Shown here piece after piece: positions 57,717 to 64,000 of a stretch of DNA of 64,000 nt (positions are counted from its first letter, which is position 1; each line of letters starts with the position of its first letter). Under the pieces are notes generated by a model that was not told the origin of the DNA, ran no database searches, and saw only the letters and a program-made list of their open reading frames with translations. Both the position numbers and the translations under genes were made by a program. Origin of the DNA: Nepenthes gracilis (Eukaryota > Streptophyta > Magnoliopsida > Caryophyllales > Nepenthaceae); contig BSYO01000022.1 of assembly GCA_033239525.1 (NCBI GenBank), forward strand, positions 12,162,923 to 12,226,922, in the 5' to 3' direction.

Positions 57717-59192
57717 CCTCTTGTACTTGATGTCAAAATAATAACAATAATAATAAAACAAATTTTGACCAGTGAGAGGAGTCCTGATGCTCTGCTATGG
57801 CGGCAGAAGTAATCGTAGCGAACGCGTTAAGACATCCAATTGCTTTTTCAGATTATGAATATCATATATGTTTTAGGGTTTGCGTGAACAAGATGGAGAG
57901 ATTGAAGGATGATTGTTGTTGGGTGCGGCACAAAGGACTAGGGTTTAGGGTTTTGATGGGAAGGAACTTCCTTTTGAAAGATAAAATAAGCATCCGGGAC
58001 AACAACGGGAGACAAGGTTATGGCAGGCCGTTGAATATGTATTGCAATAAAATCCTCTTTATCAAGACTTTTTCCAAAAATAAAAAACAGTAAGAATATT
58101 CCTCTAGATGTTTTATATTTGAGAATTTAACAGTAATAAAAACGATTATTTAATTATTAAATAATTTATTTGGGTGTGAAAGACCAGAAAGGTTGAAGAA
58201 ATGGCAGAGTTGGAAAGTACATGAGAGAGATTTATAGGAAATAATCAGTCGGTAAGATTTCCATTATAATTGGAAGATACGAAATCCTCCAATTTACTGG
58301 TAACAAATCGCAGGCCAGTACGAACGCACACTTACCCTAAATACAATTATTCAATCTCATGCTAAACTTAATTACGAGATTTTTTTTAACGCAAAAATTG
58401 ATTCATAGAAGCATGCGATTTCATGTGCATTGCCATCATCTTGTTGGTATGAGGCCAATATTCATATCATACTGCAGATCACACGGGTTGTATGATAGGA
58501 AATCTAATGGGTAAGTTCTCACCTGCAAGAAAGACGTAATGATCGTATTGTATTAAATTGAAAGACTGTTATACACTAAGCGAGTTTGGACAGATATTTC
58601 ATTTGAAAAAAGAGACGATTAAACATGAGATTTGATTTGAGCAACTAATAATGTTAGCGGGATGCACAACAACACAAATAGGTTAAGGGGCCGGTGTCAT
58701 TTTTATGTGAAAGCCTCTCATGTGTTTGAGTTAGCGTCGGCTCATGTCAAAGAATATAGAAAGAAGTTTATTGACTCTTTTGGCTTCAGTAATGCGACTT
58801 CTGATGAACTTTTGATGCTATGGTGGCATCCAATTCGCTTTTGTTAACCATTTATTAATATGAACGTGTCATGTGAGTTAGCCTGATTTCGAATAACGAC
58901 CTTACAGTGGGCTTAGGTTGACACTTATGACTAACCGGCCTTAAGGTGGGTTGCTTAAGAAGGGATATCATCCGAGTCGGCTAATGTTTATTGGTCAGGA
59001 TGCTTGATTGGTTGGCCCCATTCATGCAGAAGCTCTCTTTTTTAATTACTTGTTTTGACCGAGATATTATGGTGCCCAGCATTACTGTATCGATGTAATA
59101 GCCAGAATCAACAATTTGGCTAACAGTTACATATTTTGTATTTGGATGAATTGTCACCATACTCTACCATTAAAAGCATATGTTTTAGAGCA
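57717..59192. other. Upstream region of the RING-H2 gene
   Basis: It contains an ATT/ATA trinucleotide run at 57737-57762 and the telo-boxes. An open frame at 57797-58093 on the plus strand has no recognisable domain and covers the presumed promoter, so it is not called a gene. The remainder is non-repetitive AT-rich DNA. Confidence 0.5.
57938..57954 (-). promoter_or_regulatory. Telo-box pair upstream of the RING-H2 gene
   Basis: On the gene's strand the sequence reads AAAACCCTAAACCCTAG, two joined AAACCCTA units, about 220 bases before the ATG. A further AAACCCTAAAA lies at 57871-57881. Telo-boxes are promoter elements of many plant housekeeping genes and bind telomere-repeat-binding factors. 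Confidence 0.6.
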
Positions 59193-62189
59193 TGTGACAC
59201 CTGAAATTATTCATAAGAAAATTTTGATAGACATATCTTGAATATTATCGAGTTGTCTTTTAATAATTTGGTATAAAATTTATCTATTTATTTTTATATG
59301 AGTCTTGATACATTTTTGGATCTCTAATATTGAATGAATTAGAGAATCGCTTAATTCAGGCGTCTGACTGGAAATAGGTCTGATTTTTGTTACTTTTAAC
59401 CTGAATCTTATACATCACAATTGATAAATAAGAGACCAGAGGAATGCGAAATTCACTATTTGGTATATCCTCTAACGCTCAAATTTATCTTTCTTAATCA
59501 AATAATAAGATAGGAGGATGAGAAGATACGCGTGGATGCAAGAGTATTATGGGATTGAATGTATAGTGGAGGACTGAACTCCGTTTGATACGCTTGAATG
59601 TGTAAGCGGCTTGCCGATAGTGCACTCGCAGTGGAAGTGGACCCGACCCCAGCAACTACACTTAAAGAATTTTACTACACTTAGGAAATTTGAGTTAAGT
59701 AAGGAGATAAAGGACACGGCTCACTCATCAACACTTAGCCAAAATTTGGCAATGATAAAACCCATATACACGGCCCAGACTTAGTCAAAAATTCAGCTAA
59801 CTCCACTAACCTTTAATAATATAAAAATAATGGAAATCACAAGAGAGACATACAGTTTCATACTTAGTAAAATTTAGAAGTAGCCAAATTTCAGAATTTG
59901 GAAATAAGGGAATGGGGAACATGACACTAACTTCCCTAAAACTAATACAATAAACTAATAAATTTAAAGTGATACATGGCAAGTCTAGTAGGGTAAACAC
60001 ACGGCATGTTGAGGCTCAAGTATGAACTGAGTTTAGACTCCAATAATGCATTGCTAAGTGGTTAGTTAGGAGGCTAACAAATCATCTGAACATGAGCTGA
60101 TTCAGCAAGGAGGAGCAAACCGAGTTTGGACAATAAAATTGGTAGGTGGCAGCCTTAATTTTATTCAAGTAATGACTCAACTGACTTAGGAACTATAAAT
60201 TAAGCAAAAATGAAAAGAAAATGGAAGAGAACCAGGAGAAAACGAAAGAAAAAATCAGACAAATAGAGAGAGAAAATGGAATTGAGAAGAGTGAAACGGT
60301 TGTGTATAGGAGTTCAGATTTAAGTTTTCAATTTATTTAGGCAAGAACATTGCTATCTCCTTCATTTATTGTTAAACTCTTGTTGTTATCTTCAAATATT
60401 ATGTCATGAAGTTGATATTGAAATTCCTTTTAAAAAGTTGACCGGTTCAGCTCAAAGAAAATTATGTATAACTGAACTGGCCAGTTGTAGATTTTAGTAT
60501 CAAAAATCAGTATATAACTTTGAACTAGAAAAGTGTAAAGTTAAAAATTTTAAAGTCCAAAATTATGTGCTAATTCTGAAAATACAGTGGGAATAATTTT
60601 ATATGATGAACCAACTATTAAATCGGTGTCAAAATCAGATGATGTACTTGAATCGACTGCTACACCAGTTTAACAATTCTGTTAAATATGTGTGAACTGT
60701 TCGAAATAAATTGATAAACTGGTCATATATGGTATATTAAGACAGTAAGCCGACTAAATATCATATGAACCGGTTTACTATTATGAGAACCGGCTGCTGA
60801 AAGTGGTAATGAATCGGTTTCAGTAAACCGGCTGGAAAATCAGTATATAACTTAAAGAAGTGAACCGGTTTTTAAGTGCTATATTAAATATGGAACCGGT
60901 TATTAAACTAAATACATGATGGTGAACCGACTAAGATGATGAATCGATTTCTAAACCGGCAAATCTCTTGAAGTGACTGAACCGGTTAATTGAGTAAATC
61001 GGTTGATTGAACAGAGGTTTAATGAACCAAACTGGATTGGTGAATCGGTTAAGTAATATATTGATAAATCGGTTAATCATTAAATTAAGGGACCGGTAAT
61101 CGAATAATATATTGCTTAAAAATTAGACTAGCACATGTCAAAATTTATATGACTTTATTTTTATGTTATATATGATTATAATTTTATTTTGTATATATAC
61201 GTGCTAAATTTATGTATGAGTGGAAACTTATATGATATCATAAAATTAAGAAGAATCAAGGATAAGTATAAGAAGAATCAAGGATAAGTAAAGAAGATTC
61301 CACTGAGAATTTTAAGAATTAAGAAAATCTAACCAAAGATTTATTTTAAAGGGTAATATTACCTAACATGTCTTAAAATATTATAGTGAAAAGCGAGGAA
61401 CTACCCCTAGTATCATGGGAAAATAAACGTGACTTTTGGTCCCATCTATCGGGATGTAATAGGTATATACTACCCACCTCGAGGATATGGTCTTAAATTA
61501 TGTGGACTAAATATGATTCTTTCCTCGATTAACCACTCAATTAGTTGGTATATTTTACAAAGTCTGATTCCTCAAATTATGAAAATATTAAATATGATGG
61601 CAAGTAAAAAATAAAATATACAAGAAAAATGAGTTAAATGCATTATGAAAATATTTCTGAAGGTATATATGTATTTTTACATATATTAGGCTCCTATTTC
61701 TTTCTATGATGTATTTTCAGTAAAGATAAGCATGTCGTTGACTATTATGTATCTTGATGAGTATTTACCTCACTCTCTTACTATTTTTCATATCCTCTAA
61801 ATGTTACGCTAGAGTTTATACCTGATGAATAAGAGTAGTGACTTAGATAATTATTGTGTTGTACTTAGAAATGATGTAACTACTTTGTTAAGCGGTGATG
61901 TATAAAACATGTAATTTTGTAAGTATTTTAACAATGTAATGTGTTATGGAATATTAGAGCTTCCACAAATGTTTATGATTGTCTTGTATACTTCCGTAAA
62001 ATTTTGAGTTGAGTTTGGGATGTAGCACGCATCTTTTCTAATCAAAATCTGATAGTGTACTCGATAATACGATGTTGGCACCGCCGAGATTGTAGTATAA
62101 ATTAGGGATCCTGTGTATGTTAAGAAATTTATCACATATAAACATAATAATAATATTTAATTAAGAAAATAAAAATGTGAGACGTGACA
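59193..62189 (+). repeat. 5' LTR of the right-edge gypsy element
   Basis: It begins TGTGACACCTG and ends GAGACGTGACA. The TATA candidate TATAAAT is at 60194-60200 and a purine-rich leader follows. The left border is inferred from the TGTGACA/TGACA ends, since the partner LTR is not in the window. It contains the AACCGGTT cluster at 60768-61075. Confidence 0.6.
60768..61097. repeat. Irregular cluster of AACCGGTT-type motifs
   Basis: At least a dozen copies of AACCGGTT or AATCGGTT, some ending GGCT or GACT, are spaced irregularly at about 10-40 bases: 60768, 60788, 60812, 60826, 60863, 60894, 60924, 60942, 60953, 60980, 60997, 61043, 61067. Further copies lie outside, for example 60440. There is no constant repeat unit between them. 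Confidence 0.8.
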
Positions 62190-62200
62190 GGTGATATAAG
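62190..62200 (+). other. Degenerate primer binding site
   Basis: GGTGATATAAG directly follows the LTR. It resembles the TGGTATCAGAG site with changes and an insertion. Confidence 0.4.
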
Positions 62201-62385
62201 AAAAAATTTTTAAGAGATGCCTTAGGTTGATCAATTATGATGTGAATGTTTAGAATTAGTATGCTAAGAATTTTTGATATAGTTGTTTAGGGTTGACATT
62301 TTAGGCACTAACTTATTTATTAATACTTGAATAATAGGAACCGAGAATGGTTAGCCACAGAAGATACACTTGACCTAATGGACAG

Positions 62386-63330
62386 TTGGGCCGGGAGGCC
62401 AAATATTTTAACTCGATAAGATGCATGACGGAGGTGATGAAAACCATGGTGCAAAATAATGTGGCACAAATCCCAGCCCCAGCTCCTACACCAGCAAATC
62501 CGAGGGTGTCAGCTTATGATCACTTCATCAACAAACGAGTACCTGAGTTCATGGGTGAGCTGGACCCGATAAAAGTAGACATCTGGATCCGCAGAATTAA
62601 GAAGGTATTCTTAGTGATATGATGTCCTGAGAAAGATAAATTTCTATTTGTTTCCTATCGGTTGGAAGGTGAAGCTGACCACTGGTAGGAAATAGAGAAA
62701 TGAGTCTTAGACGTGCCCAAGCATGAAATTACTTGGAGCATGTTTGAGAAAGTTTTCATGAAAAAGTATTTTTCTACCAATCTCCGATAGCAAAAGGAGG
62801 AGGAATTCATACGCTTGAGACAAGGAATCGTTCAGTGGCAGAGTATGATGCCAAATTTATTGAGTTGTCTCGTTACGCTTCCTATTTAGTGGAGGAGGAA
62901 ATAAGAAAAGGTAAGAAAATTTTAGCAAGGATTACGAGATGATATCAGAAAATAGCTGTCAACTCTTAAATTGAGAACTTATGGAGAACTGCTAGATCAA
63001 GCACTCATATTCGAGAAGGAGTTGAAAAAGGAAGAATTTTTTAAAAACGGGTCCGAGAAGGCTCAGTGTAGAACCGAGTTCAAGAACTAGTGGACCTACA
63101 AAGAAGGCTAAAGCCACTGACAAGGGGAAAAGTAGTGTGGTCATACAGCTAGTGTCACAGTTGCAACCAACTATACTCGTATGTGCACATTGCGGGAAGA
63201 AACACTCTAGAAAGCCCTGTTTTAAGTTAACGGGGGCTTGTTTTAATTGCGGATAGAAGGGTCATGTAATCAAGAATTGTCTTCTTCCTAGATAGGAGAC
63301 GAAGAAACCGGTCGTTCATGGCAAAGCTTT
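62386..63330 (+). pseudogene. Gag of the right-edge gypsy element, interrupted
   Basis: The frame reads TEVMKTMVQNNVAQIPAPAP, SAYDHFINKRVPEFMGELDP and VDIWIRRIKKVFLVI, then a stop at 62620. It continues as DKFLFVSYRLEGEADHW and FEKVFMKKYFSTNLR with further stops. Two zinc knuckles lie at 63182-63280: CAHCGKKHSRKPC and CFNCG-stop-KGHVIKNC. This is gypsy gag with its capsid domain followed by nucleocapsid. It has at least four in-frame stops plus frame changes. Confidence 0.85.
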
Positions 63331-63331
63331 T

Positions 63332-63646
63332 GTGATAACTCTCTTGGAGGCAGAAACAACTCCTCATGTGGTGGAAGGTATTATTTCTATCTGTGATGTT
63401 CCAGCACATGTCTTATTTAATTCGGGATTTACGCATTCCTTTGTTTCCTCCAAATTTACATGCTATTTCAAATCATCCCCAAAGATTATTGAAATTTCTC
63501 TACGTATATCAACACCTGGGGGTTCTTCTATGAAGACTGATATTATGTATTTGAGGTGTATAATTCGGGTCAATGAATTACAATTGACCGTAGATTTGAT
63601 TTTGCTTGAGATGGATGATTTCAACATAATTTTTGGTATGGATTAG
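63332..63646 (+). pseudogene. Protease of the right-edge gypsy element with altered active site
   Basis: VVEGIISICDVPAHVLFNSG leads to FTHSFVSSKFTCYF. The catalytic triplet D-S-G expected after LF is N-S-G here, which should abolish aspartic protease activity. Then come MYLRCIIRVNELQLTVDLIL, LEMDDFNIIFGMD and a stop. The domain order and spacing match the protease at 41162-41843. Confidence 0.8.
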
Positions 63647-64000
63647 TTGACAAATAACTATGCCAGTATTGACTACTTCCACAAGTAAGTTCATTCTGTT
63701 ATTTTGGGATATAAGGCATTTCACATTCAAGGGAAAAGGCACCAGAAGATGCCTTACTTAATTTTGGCTCTTTATACTTAGCATCTGATGCAAAATGGGT
63801 GTCAAGCTTATCTAATATATGCCAATACTATAGATGCCATGATGTGTAGGCGAAAGATATACCGGTGGTGCATGATTTTGAAGATGTTTTCCTAGGGAAT
63901 TTGCTTGGCTTACCACCACATCAGGAAATTGAGTTTGAAGTTGAGCTCGTACTAGGATTAGGTCATATTTCAAAGACACTGTATAAAATGGCATTTGTCG
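63647..64000 (+). pseudogene. Protease-RT linker and start of RT, truncated by the window edge
   Basis: Across two frames the sequence gives NNYASIDYFHK, then VHDFEDVF and LPPHQEIEFEVELV at about 63870-63950, and KMAFV at the end. This is the segment just before the RT palm. Stops and a frameshift are present. Confidence 0.65.

Larger units (their letters stand above)
59193..64000 (+). mobile_element. 5' half of a plus-strand Ty3/gypsy element (chromovirus-like), cut by the window edge
   Basis: A long LTR (59193-62189) is followed by a degenerate PBS, gag, zinc knuckles, protease and the first residues of RT at the right edge. The sequence just after the LTR (AAGAGATGCCTTAGGTTGAT) also occurs, inverted, beside the LTR at 32265, so these families are related. 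The 3' half lies beyond the window. Confidence 0.8.

Noticed and set aside
57797..58093. A 98-codon open frame on the plus strand, divergent from the RING-H2 gene
   Set aside because: It has no recognisable domain and covers the telo-box promoter of the neighbouring gene. Its start lies about 80 bases from that gene's ATG. Chance openness is more likely.
1..64000. Caulimovirus-type endogenous viral sequence
   Set aside because: All reverse transcriptases and proteases seen lie between LTRs or with gypsy integrase. No movement-protein or coat-protein motif was found.

Overview
This is plant nuclear DNA, most likely from a eudicot. It has AT-rich spacers, two intact intronless plant-type genes on the minus strand, and dense transposable elements. 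The genes are a secreted pectin methylesterase/invertase inhibitor-like protein (13170-14324) and a RING-H2 E3 ubiquitin ligase (56955-57716). I saw no bacterial operon, CRISPR array, rRNA or tRNA gene. No species can be named from the sequence alone.

Layout. 1-12210: 3' part of a plus-strand Tat-lineage Ty3/gypsy element (pol tail, tandem repeats, a broken antisense ORF, PPT, 3' LTR). It is split by a complete nested LTR element without recognisable coding capacity (2732-10590). 12211-15400: the PMEI-like gene and its flanks. 15734-18184: a possible solo LTR. 18637-19895: exon-like remnant of an unidentified gene. 19967-23706: 5' part of a Ty1/copia element. 23707-27592: two LINE remnants facing each other, plus duplicated segments between them. 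27588-34267: minus-strand gypsy-type element with a truncated 3' LTR. 34275-35460: LTR fragment. 35601-45499: complete minus-strand chromodomain gypsy element with 2.6 kb LTRs, tRNA-iMet PBS, PPT and 5-bp target duplication, but a broken gag-pol. 45713-50905: gag-only gypsy-type derivative. 50950-55900: decayed minus-strand Tat-type gag-pol. 56955-57716: RING-H2 gene with a telo-box upstream. 59193-64000: 5' half of a plus-strand gypsy element that runs off the window.

How parts relate. Several LTR elements are relatives. The nested element at 2.7-10.6 kb, the one at 27.6-34.3 kb and the complete one at 35.6-45.5 kb share a motif downstream of the promoter. The first two also share a non-coding internal domain in matching order, as expected for non-autonomous elements mobilised by an autonomous chromovirus such as the third, although that copy is itself broken. 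The two host genes have no evident functional link. I found no convincing new biological system. The strongest leads are the antisense ORF with tandem repeats in the Tat element, the shared internal domain of the non-autonomous elements, and conserved promoter-region motifs in the LTRs.
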